In this document: piece by piece, positions 26,884 through 36,485 of the stretch
Numbering within the stretch: position 1 is the first letter of the stretch
Layout of the letters: each line of letters opens with the position of its first letter
NCBI RefSeq assembly: GCF_900142445.1
Contig: NZ_FRAV01000005.1
Location: forward strand, 62,001 to 126,000
DNA from: Chryseobacterium polytrichastri
Lineage (GTDB): Bacteria > Bacteroidota > Bacteroidia > Flavobacteriales > Weeksellaceae
Direction of reading: 5' to 3'
Length of the DNA stretch: 64,000 bases
Program-made: the position numbers and the translations under genes
The notes under the pieces: model-generated
Seen by the model: only the letters and a program-made list of their open reading frames with translations
Databases searched by the model: none
Told to the model about the DNA's origin: nothing

Positions 26884-27699
26884 TTAATCTCCCACTCTAA
26901 ACACCAATAATTGTGTTGAGCTATCTCTTAGCCCCATACCTTTCCCAGTACAATTCCCCGACACACCTCTCCCTAAGGCTATTTGCCAGGTTTGGCCTGC
27001 CGGAATTGTGGTAGCATATGCAAGAGAGCCTCCATGATTTGATAAGGTTCCTTCAATATGTGAAGCAGTGCTATGAATTCTTTGAATAGAATTATTCAAA
27101 GGAAAATCTACAAAATAAGAGCTAATGGTACATCCTGCTGCATTATGGGTTCCCTCATATACAAACATCATCTCATAGGTACCAGCCGGGAAAGTAATCG
27201 TACTTGTAGATGCATTATACGACAATCCGGGAATCGTATTTTTCACCAAAGTCATCGGAACAACCTGGGAAGCCCCAGCAGGTATCCCGTTTAAAAAATC
27301 ATTTTGAGAAGTTCCTAATCTAAATACTGCAGGATTTGGAATAGATAATCCTCCTAATGTATTGATACTTTTAATAACTCCATTGGCATCTATAACCACC
27401 AAACGATCCGTAGTTGTATTACCGGCGGCCACTCCTTCCAGTTTCAATGGATCTGCTGCAGATTTTATATGGAGCGCATTAGCAGGAGCAACCGTTCCTA
27501 TTCCTAATCTACCTTGTGAGGTCACCACAACATCATTTGCTTGTTGAGCTGCTGTAGGGACACCTGTAGCAGAGTTATCTTTTGCCCCATCAATATTAAA
27601 AACACCTTGTGGATTAGGTGTATTTATCCCTACTTGGGCGTACGAAATAGTACTTATTGACAATAATGCCAATAATGAATAGAATTTAATTTTTTTCAT
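26884..27699 (-). CDS. secreted protein paralogous to the C-terminal half of the neighbour
   Basis: 271 residues with signal peptide (1-21, ending SYAQ) and then VGINTPNPQGVFNIDG. Residues from about 75 on match the last ~190 residues of the 509-residue neighbour, including NALHIKSAADPLKLEG, LSIPNPAVFRLGTSQNDFLN and the terminal block to VFRVGD. Two cysteine-containing spots (AGCTISSYF and GNCTG) are kept in both. The pair looks like a tandem duplication in which this copy lacks the long stalk. Function is unknown; no T9SS tail. Confidence 0.75.
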   Translation of the reverse strand: MKKIKFYSLLALLSISTISYAQVGINTPNPQGVFNIDGAKDNSATGVPTAAQQANDVVVTSQGRLGIGTVAPANALHIKSAADPLKLEGVAAGNTTTDRLVVIDANGVIKSINTLGGLSIPNPAVFRLGTSQNDFLNGIPAGASQVVPMTLVKNTIPGLSYNASTSTITFPAGTYEMMFVYEGTHNAAGCTISSYFVDFPLNNSIQRIHSTASHIEGTLSNHGGSLAYATTIPAGQTWQIALGRGVSGNCTGKGMGLRDSSTQLLVFRVGD

Positions 27700-28166
27700 A
27701 ACATTTAGGTTTTTTATATTGTTTTTATGTTTTTTTAAAGGTTAGATAAGATGTCATTAAAAAGGATATTTTTGAGTTAAGGGATATAGAAAATTTTTGA
27801 AAACAGAGCACGATATAGCCGGCAGAGTTTCCTCTGCAAAGTACATAGATAATATTTACTGAAGTTCTAGACTACAATAAAATTATTTGATTTCGTAAAT
27901 ATTCTGGATAGATATGCCAACTTGGGCGAAAGTATAATCGCTACATCTGAATGTAGCAAATACCATAAGTATTTGTGTTTCATTTTTCATTATTTGTGTC
28001 TTAAAAATTTGTGTTTTTCAGAAAATAAAATGCATTATTAAACGCTTATTACTTCTCTTACAAATATATTATTTTTTTCAAATAAAAAAAACAAAAAACC
28101 TGATTTTTGTAATAATTTAACCTTAAAAACATTATAGAAAGTAGAGTTAAAATTAAAGAAAAGCCA
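27700..28166. other. non-coding gap with the decayed fragment
   Basis: 467 AT-rich bases. Besides the remnant at 27883-27990 I see no complete gene, no promoter box and no strong hairpin. Confidence 0.4.
27883..27990 (-). pseudogene. remnant of a third VGI-type secreted protein
   Basis: A 35-codon minus-strand frame encodes MKNETQILMVF then, after a few residues, YTFAQVGISIQN before a stop. The AQVGI motif at the signal-peptide end is the same as in the two genes downstream (SYAQVGINT). No long frame follows, so this looks like the decayed 5' end of another copy. Evidence is short, so moderate at best. Confidence 0.4.
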
Positions 28167-28691
28167 TCAAAACGTCTGATACAGGTATCTATTGGGATAG
28201 GTGAGTTTTTCACTTTTACGGTTTCCATTCACTACAATATGAACAATATTGATCTGATCATCGTAGAGATTATAGAGAAAACTGACAGCTACTTCCACTT
28301 TTTTAGGACCATTTAAGGGCTCAGACTCTAAAAAAACATTTACAGATTCATTATCTTCTTCATACCCTACATAATTAACTTTTAAAAACCGATTATCTCC
28401 TTTTAGCTTTAAATATTCGGCACAATAATTTTTTAATGCTTCATTTAATTGAGTCTTATATTTTTCATCATTAAAATGAAAAGGTTTTCCGTATTTCTTT
28501 GTCAGCCCATTTTCCAGATCATCCAGAAAAAAGCGTCCGGTAATTTCAAAGCTTTTTGATTTTGAGTTATAATTAATTTCCACTGAGCCTACATGATAGG
28601 GATGAAATGCTTCTTTAGTCTTCACATTTTGAAATGTAACAGGAATTAAAAGAGATAGTGCTACCAACAATATATTTAGCTTCAAAAACAT
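28167..28691 (-). CDS. DUF6702 family protein
   Basis: 174 residues. An N-terminal signal or membrane segment (about 4-20) is followed by FHPYHVGSVEINYNSKSKSFEITGRFFLDDLE, the HPYHVS-type opening of the DUF6702 family, and a beta-rich body ending NRYLYQTF. Members are commonly found near M1 peptidase and HupE/UreJ genes in Bacteroidota; here those two genes lie 4 kb away beyond the subtilase, so the neighbourhood is rearranged. Likely exported to the periplasm. Role unknown. Confidence 0.75.
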   Translation of the reverse strand: MFLKLNILLVALSLLIPVTFQNVKTKEAFHPYHVGSVEINYNSKSKSFEITGRFFLDDLENGLTKKYGKPFHFNDEKYKTQLNEALKNYCAEYLKLKGDNRFLKVNYVGYEEDNESVNVFLESEPLNGPKKVEVAVSFLYNLYDDQINIVHIVVNGNRKSEKLTYPNRYLYQTF

Positions 28692-28714
28692 GGAGTGTAA
28701 TTATTTGGACAAAT

Positions 28715-28747
28715 ATAAAAAAAGTGGCAGTTATTAGCTGCCACTGT
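28715..28747 (-). terminator. terminator after the subtilase gene
   Basis: AGTGGCAG (28723-28730) pairs with CTGCCACT (28738-28745), seven-base loop; on the minus strand a T-run follows. Confidence 0.82.
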
Positions 28748-28772
28748 ATGTACTTATAAAATGAGGATGATC

Positions 28773-31700
28773 TTATTCTTTAATCACCTTTTTCACAATT
28801 TTAGTATTGTTATCTAAAGTAATTGTAAACACATAAGTTCCTTTTACCAAATCAGAAACATTGATTTTATTAGAAGTAGATGTAATATCTACATTTCTAA
28901 TCAATTTCCCTGAAATATCATGTATAGTAACTACGGCCTTAGAAACTTTACCAAGATTAACATTTACAACACTCTTCGCAGGGTTAGGATAAATGTTGAT
29001 GCCATCGTTTCCTTTGGTATCATTCACTCCTAATGTATTAGAATTGGTCTTCACAAAATATCCTCCAAATCCTGTGGTCTGGAAGCTAACTTCCCAATAT
29101 TGGTAGGTATCATTCCAAACAATATCAGCTACATTCGGTGTAATGGTAGAAGCAGCACTTCCGTAAGAAGCTACTGTTCCTGTATTTGCTACACTTGTTC
29201 CTGAATATTTTTCAATAATAAGATTAGCTTTATTTGCATTATCTGTACTTGATGTAGGTAACTTAACCGTATTGGTAAGGTTATAGGCATCAAATTCTGC
29301 CTGCTTGAAATACAACGTTACTTTTCCTGTTGTGGTAGTTGCATTGTTTTCAGGGTTTACTTCGAATCTTCTTGAAACATAGTTCGGCTGTGCATTATCT
29401 ACCCAAACTTTAGAGGTTACATTTCCTGTTACCGTACTTGCAGCTTCTTTTTCTACTCTTGAAATCAACTGGCAATTGTTTACAAAATAATTGTATCCTG
29501 TAGCTACCGGAGACAATTTCGTTTGATTAGCTGTTGCCAATACTTTCACCTCAGCTACATTTTCATATACCGTAGCTCTCATTTTAAGATCGAATGTTCT
29601 TGGAGTCCAACTCGTACCATCTGTAGAAGTTTTTGATCTGTTGTTCACAACTATCGCTTCCGTCTTCATGGCAATTCTTCCGCTCAATCCGTTGATCACA
29701 ATATAGAAATCTTTTCCTGTAACGGTCTGAACATTTAAATCTGAAACATTCACATAGTTCCATGTAAATCTCTGAATATCATTTACCCAAGACGAAACTG
29801 TTTTAGTTGCAATGATATCTCCCGGATTTCCGTTGGCATCTACTTTTCTTATCTGAATATCAACAGCCATATCACTAGGAATAGTAGAAGTACCTGTCAG
29901 GAATGAGAATCCTCCCAGTTTACCTGTTAATGTTGGAGTATAACGAACAGCTAATGCTGTGTTCTCAAAGAAAGTATTAGATTCTGTATTTGCAATGATA
30001 TAAGGCTCGTCATATGTAACTATCTCAAAATTAGACTTCACACAGTTTAATTCATCCGTTACGGCTTTATAAATATCCAATTTACCAAATCCCCATCTTG
30101 CATTAGGAATATTCCCTGTAGCTCCGTCTTTTCTTGCATTCAGCGTTAATCTGCTTTTTACAGCCGCCGCCGTTAAATTAGGATTAGCCTGAAGCAATAA
30201 TGCAACCGCTCCTGCAATTCCTGGCGAAGACATACTTGTACCTTGGTTTTTCACATAATATGTTGTCCCGCTAATAATATCTGTAGCATCTGGTGCTGAG
30301 TTACTAGATCTTGCAGAGATCACATTTTGTCCAGATCCTGCTATTTCGGGTTTTTGGAAACCATCAACTCTAGGTCCTTGAGAACTAAATGCCGAAATAG
30401 ACTCCTGCGGAGTAAGTGTATAATATCCTCCTGCAGCAGTATACCAACTCGCTCTTCCCATATAAGAGGCTACTGTAATCGCACTAGATGCATTACCTGG
30501 TGAACCTACAATATATTCGTTATTTCCTCCCGTCAAAGCAGTAGCAACCCCTTGACTGTATAACCAACCATGCGTATTGATTTGTTGCGCTCCGTTATTG
30601 GTAATTTCTAATGTATAGTTTCCTTGTGCATTGGTCGTAGATCCTGTAGGACGGCTCACAATTAGCTGTACATATCTTTTATTATTATCAGTTCCCCAAT
30701 AATTATACATTGTAGCAGTTAATCCACCACCTAAAATACTGTGCGTTGTATTCGTAGAAATATTCTGAATATACTGTTGTCCGTCCGGTGTTGTTAGTTT
30801 AGCTGTAACCGGACTATCATCATTAGCATACATTACAAAAGAAAATATAGCTGCTGCAGACGTATTACTACCTACAGTAAATGCATAAGTTTGTGCTGCA
30901 TTAGGTGCAATATCAACAGTTCTATGGATATTCCCACCATAATCATTACCAGCAGAAATAACCACTACTCTACCCGGACCTGAAGCTATAAAATCATTTA
31001 CTGCCACTTCATTGCTTGCTGTACCATCATGAGCAGACCCTTGACCTCCAATACTCATATTCACAACAATAGGCTTATTTAAAGCCGTCGCCACATTTTT
31101 AAAATAGGTTAAAGCATTGATGGTATTGGTTGTTGGAAAAGACCCATTTCCTCCTTTTACGAAAACAATATCTGCTCCCGGAGCAAACCCTTTATGTCTT
31201 TTGTCTGCAAAGGCAGATCCGTTTCCTGCTGCTGTTCCCGAAACGTGTGTTCCGTGACCGTTGGTATCAGTCTCACGAACAAAATTGGTTGGTGTTCCAT
31301 CCAATTCATCTTCAATCTGTGCTCTTGTATATTCTACCCCTGTAGAAAATCCTGCCGGTGAAGTTTCAGCTCCCTGAGGCGTTAAGGTCTGATCCCAAAT
31401 TGAATAAATTCTACTTTTTGTCTGATCTGTAGCTCCTCTGAAATCAGGATGCTTCCAATCGATTCCCGTATCATAAACACCAACCAAAACTCCGGTTCCT
31501 ACATATGAAGTATTATTAAAAGCTCCATCCTGTAAAAGACTTGCCCCAGACTGTGCTCTGCTTACATCATTATGAAGAACATCAAAAGTAGGTGCCATCA
31601 CTGAGGTTACATAAGGAAGCTGAGTCAGTTTTTGAATATCGTCTATTCCTACCAGTGCGGTAGCAAAAGTAGGAAGTACACTTTGAACCAAAATTCCCTC

Positions 31701-32006
31701 TGATTTTAATCTATCAGGGCTTTTTGTATAAATAATACATGAGTACATGGTTTGTGCACCTTTAGAAGTGACAACCAAATGTTGATCCAGCTGCATTTCC
31801 GGACGGGCCATTTCTTTAATTTCAACTCCTTTTGATAATTTGTCTTTATTCTTTAACAACGTTTCAAATCGAGAGTCTAATTTCTGAACCTGGCCAAACA
31901 TTCCGTAGGATGAAAGTCCTAAAAAAACTGCGGCTACATTTCTTAAAGTATTCCTTCCTGTAACAGGAATGTTTACTTTTGCAAATAATAGTTTTCTAAA
32001 ATTCAT
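28773..32006 (-). CDS. S8 subtilisin-like serine peptidase with T9SS type A sorting domain
   Basis: 1077 residues. The catalytic triad is complete: Asp179 in VGVYDTGIDW, His251 in NGHGTHVSG and Ser591 in QGTSMSSPGIAG. Between His and Ser lies an insertion of about 200 residues resembling a PA/beta domain (around 370-480). After the protease domain come beta-sandwich regions (about 660-980) and a C-terminal sorting tail with IYPNPAKSVVNVNL and ending KKVIKE. An N-terminal hydrophobic segment (about 23-39) and a propeptide (about 40-150) precede catalysis. It is a large secreted protease exported by T9SS. Terminator downstream; divergent from the HupE-like gene. Confidence 0.95.
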   Translation of the reverse strand: MNFRKLLFAKVNIPVTGRNTLRNVAAVFLGLSSYGMFGQVQKLDSRFETLLKNKDKLSKGVEIKEMARPEMQLDQHLVVTSKGAQTMYSCIIYTKSPDRLKSEGILVQSVLPTFATALVGIDDIQKLTQLPYVTSVMAPTFDVLHNDVSRAQSGASLLQDGAFNNTSYVGTGVLVGVYDTGIDWKHPDFRGATDQTKSRIYSIWDQTLTPQGAETSPAGFSTGVEYTRAQIEDELDGTPTNFVRETDTNGHGTHVSGTAAGNGSAFADKRHKGFAPGADIVFVKGGNGSFPTTNTINALTYFKNVATALNKPIVVNMSIGGQGSAHDGTASNEVAVNDFIASGPGRVVVISAGNDYGGNIHRTVDIAPNAAQTYAFTVGSNTSAAAIFSFVMYANDDSPVTAKLTTPDGQQYIQNISTNTTHSILGGGLTATMYNYWGTDNNKRYVQLIVSRPTGSTTNAQGNYTLEITNNGAQQINTHGWLYSQGVATALTGGNNEYIVGSPGNASSAITVASYMGRASWYTAAGGYYTLTPQESISAFSSQGPRVDGFQKPEIAGSGQNVISARSSNSAPDATDIISGTTYYVKNQGTSMSSPGIAGAVALLLQANPNLTAAAVKSRLTLNARKDGATGNIPNARWGFGKLDIYKAVTDELNCVKSNFEIVTYDEPYIIANTESNTFFENTALAVRYTPTLTGKLGGFSFLTGTSTIPSDMAVDIQIRKVDANGNPGDIIATKTVSSWVNDIQRFTWNYVNVSDLNVQTVTGKDFYIVINGLSGRIAMKTEAIVVNNRSKTSTDGTSWTPRTFDLKMRATVYENVAEVKVLATANQTKLSPVATGYNYFVNNCQLISRVEKEAASTVTGNVTSKVWVDNAQPNYVSRRFEVNPENNATTTTGKVTLYFKQAEFDAYNLTNTVKLPTSSTDNANKANLIIEKYSGTSVANTGTVASYGSAASTITPNVADIVWNDTYQYWEVSFQTTGFGGYFVKTNSNTLGVNDTKGNDGINIYPNPAKSVVNVNLGKVSKAVVTIHDISGKLIRNVDITSTSNKINVSDLVKGTYVFTITLDNNTKIVKKVIKE

Positions 32007-32135
32007 ATTGCGTAATTTTTAACAATACAATGATACAATTTTTATTTATTTTAAAGAAGATTAACATAAATTATCAACCATGAAATACGCTATTTAAAAA
32101 ATTATTATTTAATCTATTAGTAAATCTAAATATCT

Positions 32136-32714
32136 ATGCAGGACTTTTTATTCTATTTAAAACTAGGCTGGGAACACATCATTTCATTAGACGCTTTAGA
32201 CCATCAGCTTTTTGTTTTAGCATTAATTGCAGTATATTCTTATAACGATTGGAAAAAGATTCTAATACTTGTGACTGCGTTTACCATTGGGCATTCTATC
32301 ACTTTAGCACTAAGTATTCTTGATGTTTTCAGAGTTCCATCTGCTTGGGTAGAATTTTTAATTCCTCTAACTATTGTTCTTACCTCATTGGACAATATTA
32401 TCATGAAAAACCAAAAACAAACCTTAATGCGGGCAAATTATTATCTAGCCTTAATTTTCGGACTTATTCATGGGATGGGATTTGCCAATACGGCAAGAGT
32501 AATGATTGCTAAAAGTCAAAATATTTTCTTTCCGCTTTTAGGATTTAATATTGGCTTAGAATTAGGGCAAATTATTATTGTGTTCGCTATATTAATTGTA
32601 TTATTTATTGCACTCAAAATCTTTAAGATTAATAAGAAAGACTGGATATTATTTGTCTCTTCAGTTGTCTTTGCATTAGCCTTAAAAATGACATTAGAAA
32701 GAATTCCTTTTTAA
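32136..32714 (+). CDS. HupE/UreJ family membrane protein
   Basis: 192 residues, six membrane helices. Conserved polar motifs lie in the helices: DALDHQLF near the N-terminus, FTIGHSITLAL, and LIFGLIHGMGFA, which carry the His and Asp residues typical of HupE/UreJ nickel (or cobalt) permease-type proteins. In Bacteroidota these genes often neighbour DUF6702 and M1 peptidase genes, as here, so metal delivery to an exported enzyme is a possible role (inference). No urease or hydrogenase gene is in the window. Confidence 0.85.
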   Translation: MQDFLFYLKLGWEHIISLDALDHQLFVLALIAVYSYNDWKKILILVTAFTIGHSITLALSILDVFRVPSAWVEFLIPLTIVLTSLDNIIMKNQKQTLMRANYYLALIFGLIHGMGFANTARVMIAKSQNIFFPLLGFNIGLELGQIIIVFAILIVLFIALKIFKINKKDWILFVSSVVFALALKMTLERIPF

Positions 32715-32750
32715 CGCTGAAACATATCGAAGTTTTCAACTACTTATTAT

Positions 32751-32758
32751 TATATTTG
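32751..32758 (+). promoter_or_regulatory. -7 box upstream of the M1 peptidase gene
   Basis: TATATTTG, 22 bases before the ATG at 32781. No TTG at the preferred spacing. Confidence 0.5.
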
Positions 32759-32780
32759 ATCATTCTTAAATTATTCTGTC

Positions 32781-35156
32781 ATGAAACTAAAAGTAACTGT
32801 ACTTTCAGTATTTTTATATACGGGTTTATCTGCTCAAAATATTCAAAATAATCCGGGAAGTAATCACGGAAACAGATTTGAGCAATTAGGAACCATCCTT
32901 CCAACGCCCAATATTTACAGAGCTGCTTCTGGAGCACCTGGACATGGATATTGGCAGAACAAAGCCGATTATGACATCACCGCTTATCTGGATGAAGATA
33001 AAAGAAATCTAAAAGGTTCTGAAACCATTACCTATTATAACAATTCTCCTGATGATCTGGAATACATCTGGCTTCAGTTAGACGAAAATCAGCAGTCTAC
33101 AGTAAAAAAAGCAGATTTCCCTTACTCTTCTACTCTTCCTAAATCTACCAACGATCAGCAGTTAAAAGCAACTGACCTGCCCATAAAAGATAATGGATAT
33201 GGAGTGATTCTTGAAAAAGTAACCGATCTTTCAGGAGCTCCATTAAAATATACAATAAACCAAACCATGATGCGTATTGATTTACCCAAGGCGCTGAAAA
33301 AAGGAGAAAAACTGGTTTTTAAAGTAGCTTGGAATTACAACATACCGGACAGAATAAAAATGGGAGGCCGTGGCGGTTATGAGAATTTTGCAGAAGATGG
33401 AAATGACCTTTATACCATGACACAATGGTATCCTAGAATGTGTGTATACAGTGATTTCCACGGATGGCAAAATCATCAGTTTACTGGAAGAGGTGAATTT
33501 GCATTAGTTTTCGGAAACTTTAAAGTTTCAATGAATGTTCCTGCAGATCATATCGTAGGAGGAACAGGAGAATGTAAAAACTACGAACAGGTTTTAACAT
33601 CAGACCAATTAGCAAGATATAGAAAGGCAGAAAATGCCAACGAACCAATAGAAATTGTTACGTTGGATGATGCTAAAAAAGCAGAAAAAAATCATGCTAA
33701 ACAAAGAAAAACATGGAATTTCGAAGCAAATGATGTAAGAGATTTTGCATGGACCTCATCAAGAAAATTTGTTTGGGACGGAATGCGCGTAATTATTCCT
33801 GAAAACAATAATAAAGTAATGGCCATGAGTTTTTATCCAAAAGAAGCATATGCTTTATATAGAAAATACTCAACCAAAGCTGTTGCCCATACCATCAAAA
33901 CCTATTCAGAATTTACGATTCCTTATCCGTATCCTGTTGCCCAATCTGTGGAAGCAGCCAACGGAATGGAATACCCAATGATCTGTTTCAATTTTGGAAG
34001 AACAGAAAAAGACGGAACCTATTCTGAAGGAACAAAGAACGGAATGATTGGAGTTGTGATTCATGAAGTAGGACATAATTTTTTCCCAATGATCATTAAT
34101 TCCGATGAAAGACAATGGAGCTGGATGGATGAAGGATTAAATACTTTTACAGAATATCTTACAGAGGAAAAATGGGATAATAAATTCCCTTCAAAACGTG
34201 GTCCGGCTTGGACGATTGTTGATTACATGAAACTTCCTAAAGATCAGTTAGAGCCTATCATGTCGAATTCTGAGAACATTGTTCAGTTTGGTCCGAATGC
34301 CTACTCAAAACCGGCAACAGGATTGAATATCCTTCGTGAAACCATTATGGGAAGAGAACTTTTCGATAAAGCTTTTAAAACATATGCTAAAAGATGGGCT
34401 TTCAAACACCCTGAGCCTGCAGATTTTTTCAGAACAATGGAAGATGCGAGCGGTGAAGATTTAGATTGGTTCTGGAGAGGTTGGTTCTTCGGAACAGATC
34501 CTGTAGATATTGCCATTGATAAAGTAACCATTGCTACTCCTGATCTTAATGCCATACCACAAGCTAATGAAACGACATATAAAGTAGAAAAGCCTTTAGT
34601 AAATAGTTTTGAAGACCTTTCTAAAATCAGAAACAAAGAAGATAAAAGCATTACTTTCTTTGTAGATAAAGACAAAGAACTTCAGGATTTCTATTACCGA
34701 TATGACAGAGGTGAAGAAAAAGTAGATAACAATAAAGAATATACTGTAAAGGCGGATAACACTGCTGCTCTTGATAATAAAGACAAAGAAAAATTCAAAA
34801 ACATTACAGCCTATCAAATTGATTTTGTGAACAAAGGCGGATTGGTAATGCCAATAATTCTTGAGTTTACTTTTGAAGACGGTACCAAATTATACGATAA
34901 ATCTTCGGCGCAGATCTGGAGATTAAATGAGCAAAAAGTATCTAAGACATATTACTTTGAAAAGAAATTAAAATCTGTCCAACTGGATCCTATGAGGGAA
35001 ACCGCAGATATTGATACTTCAAATAATTTCTGGAGCAATGACGGAACAACTTCTGAAATTTCAAAATTCCAGGTATTTAAACAAAAGCAACAACAAGCTG
35101 TGAGAGGAGGCTCCAATGGAAAAATAAACCCGATGCAGGCCGCCGGAAAGAAATAA
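32781..35156 (+). CDS. M1 family metallopeptidase (aminopeptidase N-like), exported
   Basis: 791 residues with a signal peptide (1-18, ending LSAQ). The zinc site is HEVGH (428-432) plus Glu451 in WMDEGLNTF, the HExxH-x18-E pattern of gluzincins; the substrate-binding GxMEN-type motif reads NGMEYP (394-399). The N-terminal beta domain (about 60-330) is typical of M1. The last 80 residues are polar, with an unusual QKQQQAVRGGSNGKINP tail; no T9SS sorting domain is seen, so it may stay periplasmic. A terminator follows at 35177-35205. Confidence 0.93.
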   Translation: MKLKVTVLSVFLYTGLSAQNIQNNPGSNHGNRFEQLGTILPTPNIYRAASGAPGHGYWQNKADYDITAYLDEDKRNLKGSETITYYNNSPDDLEYIWLQLDENQQSTVKKADFPYSSTLPKSTNDQQLKATDLPIKDNGYGVILEKVTDLSGAPLKYTINQTMMRIDLPKALKKGEKLVFKVAWNYNIPDRIKMGGRGGYENFAEDGNDLYTMTQWYPRMCVYSDFHGWQNHQFTGRGEFALVFGNFKVSMNVPADHIVGGTGECKNYEQVLTSDQLARYRKAENANEPIEIVTLDDAKKAEKNHAKQRKTWNFEANDVRDFAWTSSRKFVWDGMRVIIPENNNKVMAMSFYPKEAYALYRKYSTKAVAHTIKTYSEFTIPYPYPVAQSVEAANGMEYPMICFNFGRTEKDGTYSEGTKNGMIGVVIHEVGHNFFPMIINSDERQWSWMDEGLNTFTEYLTEEKWDNKFPSKRGPAWTIVDYMKLPKDQLEPIMSNSENIVQFGPNAYSKPATGLNILRETIMGRELFDKAFKTYAKRWAFKHPEPADFFRTMEDASGEDLDWFWRGWFFGTDPVDIAIDKVTIATPDLNAIPQANETTYKVEKPLVNSFEDLSKIRNKEDKSITFFVDKDKELQDFYYRYDRGEEKVDNNKEYTVKADNTAALDNKDKEKFKNITAYQIDFVNKGGLVMPIILEFTFEDGTKLYDKSSAQIWRLNEQKVSKTYYFEKKLKSVQLDPMRETADIDTSNNFWSNDGTTSEISKFQVFKQKQQQAVRGGSNGKINPMQAAGKK

Positions 35157-35174
35157 AAGAAATATAATACTATT

Positions 35175-35206
35175 ACAAGAACTGCTTATCTGGCAGTTCT
35201 TTTTTG
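35175..35206 (+). terminator. terminator after the M1 peptidase gene
   Basis: AAGAACTGC (35177-35185) pairs with GCAGTTCTT (35193-35201), seven-base loop, T-run to 35205. Confidence 0.9.
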
Positions 35207-35325
35207 TTGGATATATCCAAAACACAAATTTTGGGAATGACATAAGAATTTACATTAGTAGTAAAACTAATATAGAGAATCAACTATAATTTAATAGATT
35301 AGGTGATATATCCGTACGAATTACC

Positions 35326-35352
35326 TAAAAAAGAACCATATAAGGAATGGTT
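35326..35352 (-). terminator. terminator overlapping the stop codon of the Panacea-linked gene
   Basis: AACCAT (35334-35339) and ATGGTT (35347-35352) form the stem; on the minus strand a TTCTTTTTT run follows. The right arm includes the stop codon of the membrane gene. Confidence 0.6.
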
Positions 35353-35827
35353 ATTCTGAAGACTTATCTTCATTTTTTAAAGTATCAAATTTATTCGGAA
35401 AGAGATTTCTAATTACATTCAAGTAAAATATTAAAATAGATGCGGTAAGAGTTCCACACACAAACATAAATTCTGTATCAGAAATATTAAAATGCAAATG
35501 AGATTTACAAAAATCCATCCCATTAAAACCATGTAATAAGATAAAAACACCAATAAAAATAGCCCACCATCTGGCGAATTCAAAAGCTAGTTTAGCATTT
35601 TTTTCTCTTAATTGTCTCTCAGAATTACTATTAATTTTTTTCAGCCTAAATTCTTCATGCTTTATCCAGACATCAATATTATCTAATCCGCCAGAAAAAA
35701 GAAAGTCTTCTTCAACCAAAGATTTACTATCTTCTGTTACTCCAACAGAGTTAACAAAATCCTGATAGTTTTCATTGAAAAACTTTTTAGCATCTTCGTT
35801 TGGATTACTTTGCTGCTCTTCGTTCAT
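35351..35827 (-). CDS. two-helix membrane protein, candidate toxin of a Panacea pair
   Basis: 158 residues. The N-terminal half is acidic and soluble (about 1-80, including a charged helical stretch EEFRLKKINSNSERQLREKN), followed by two hydrophobic helices: WWAIFIGVFILLHGF (about 87-101) and a second at about 120-143 (VCGTLTASILIFYLNVI). It overlaps the upstream Panacea gene by 23 bases, so it is translationally coupled. Panacea (PanA) antitoxins are known to pair with diverse toxins, including two-helix membrane-targeting ones; this layout fits. I recognise no catalytic domain, and toxicity is inference from context. Confidence 0.6.
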   Translation of the reverse strand: MNEEQQSNPNEDAKKFFNENYQDFVNSVGVTEDSKSLVEEDFLFSGGLDNIDVWIKHEEFRLKKINSNSERQLREKNAKLAFEFARWWAIFIGVFILLHGFNGMDFCKSHLHFNISDTEFMFVCGTLTASILIFYLNVIRNLFPNKFDTLKNEDKSSE

Positions 35828-36269
35828 TAATGTACGATTTATAATATGATTCGATTAAATCATTAGGAATTGGTTTATTGTGCACCCCATCATACACCTT
35901 TTTCCAAGGGGTATTATCCAGGTGTGTTCTAGTTGACAATTCCAATCCAGAAAATTGCTTATAATTATTCCATATCAGTTTAACAAATTCGGCGTCATCC
36001 TTTTCTAAATCTTTCTCTTTATATAATTCTACCGTCATTGGGTCTACACTTCCAGATCCAAATCTTTTTATTACATTATAAAGCACAGGAATAACAGGAC
36101 CATATTTCCATGCCTGAATTGTATCATTAATTAATGGCTTCCCATTAAATCCCAGATACCAACCATGAGCAATATATGTTAGTTTCAGAAGCTTCATCGG
36201 CTGAATTGTAAAGCCCTCTTCTTTAGCAAGCTTCATAAATTCGTTGGCGATGTCTAAACTGTTATACAT
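35805..36269 (-). CDS. Panacea domain (DUF4065, SocA-like) protein, candidate antitoxin
   Basis: About 154 residues from the ATG at 36269 (MYNSLDIAN); an upstream in-frame start at 36341 would add 24 atypical residues. The body has the Panacea pattern: FMKLAKEEGFTIQPMKLLKL then TYIAHGWYLG, a central AWKYGPVIPVLYNVIKRFG block and a C-terminal helix. The domain (formerly DUF4065, GepA/SocA) acts as a versatile antitoxin, also as proteolysis adaptor in Caulobacter SocA. The membrane-protein gene that overlaps its 3' end is the likely partner. A TATATTTG box and a palindrome lie upstream (36432-36466). Confidence 0.82.
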   Translation of the reverse strand: MYNSLDIANEFMKLAKEEGFTIQPMKLLKLTYIAHGWYLGFNGKPLINDTIQAWKYGPVIPVLYNVIKRFGSGSVDPMTVELYKEKDLEKDDAEFVKLIWNNYKQFSGLELSTRTHLDNTPWKKVYDGVHNKPIPNDLIESYYKSYINERRAAK

Positions 36270-36431
36270 AATAATTCTAAATTTACATTTTAAAGATACG
36301 TCTTTTCTATTGATTTTCAAAAAGTTTGCAAAGCTATCCAAATCTAATTATAAATCATAATTTTATTTTTTAGAATTATGATAAAAATATAATTGAGTTT
36401 GTATGATAATATTTTCTGCTTTTTTAAAAGT

Positions 36432-36466
36432 CAAATATATCCTATGAATGCGTCATAACTTGACGC
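36432..36466 (-). promoter_or_regulatory. promoter and operator-like palindrome of the Panacea pair
   Basis: TATATTTG on the minus strand (36439-36432), and just upstream of it the inverted repeat GCGTCA-taact-TGACGC (36450-36466), inside the region RNA polymerase would cover between its two boxes. Self-repression is common for toxin-antitoxin operons. The predicted leader is about 160 bases. Confidence 0.5.
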
Positions 36467-36485
36467 AATAAAACAGCATTCGAAA

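Noticed and set aside
34301-34817. Minus-strand frames inside the M1 peptidase gene
   Set aside because: Antisense shadows; the M1 frame has catalytic residues and full family length.
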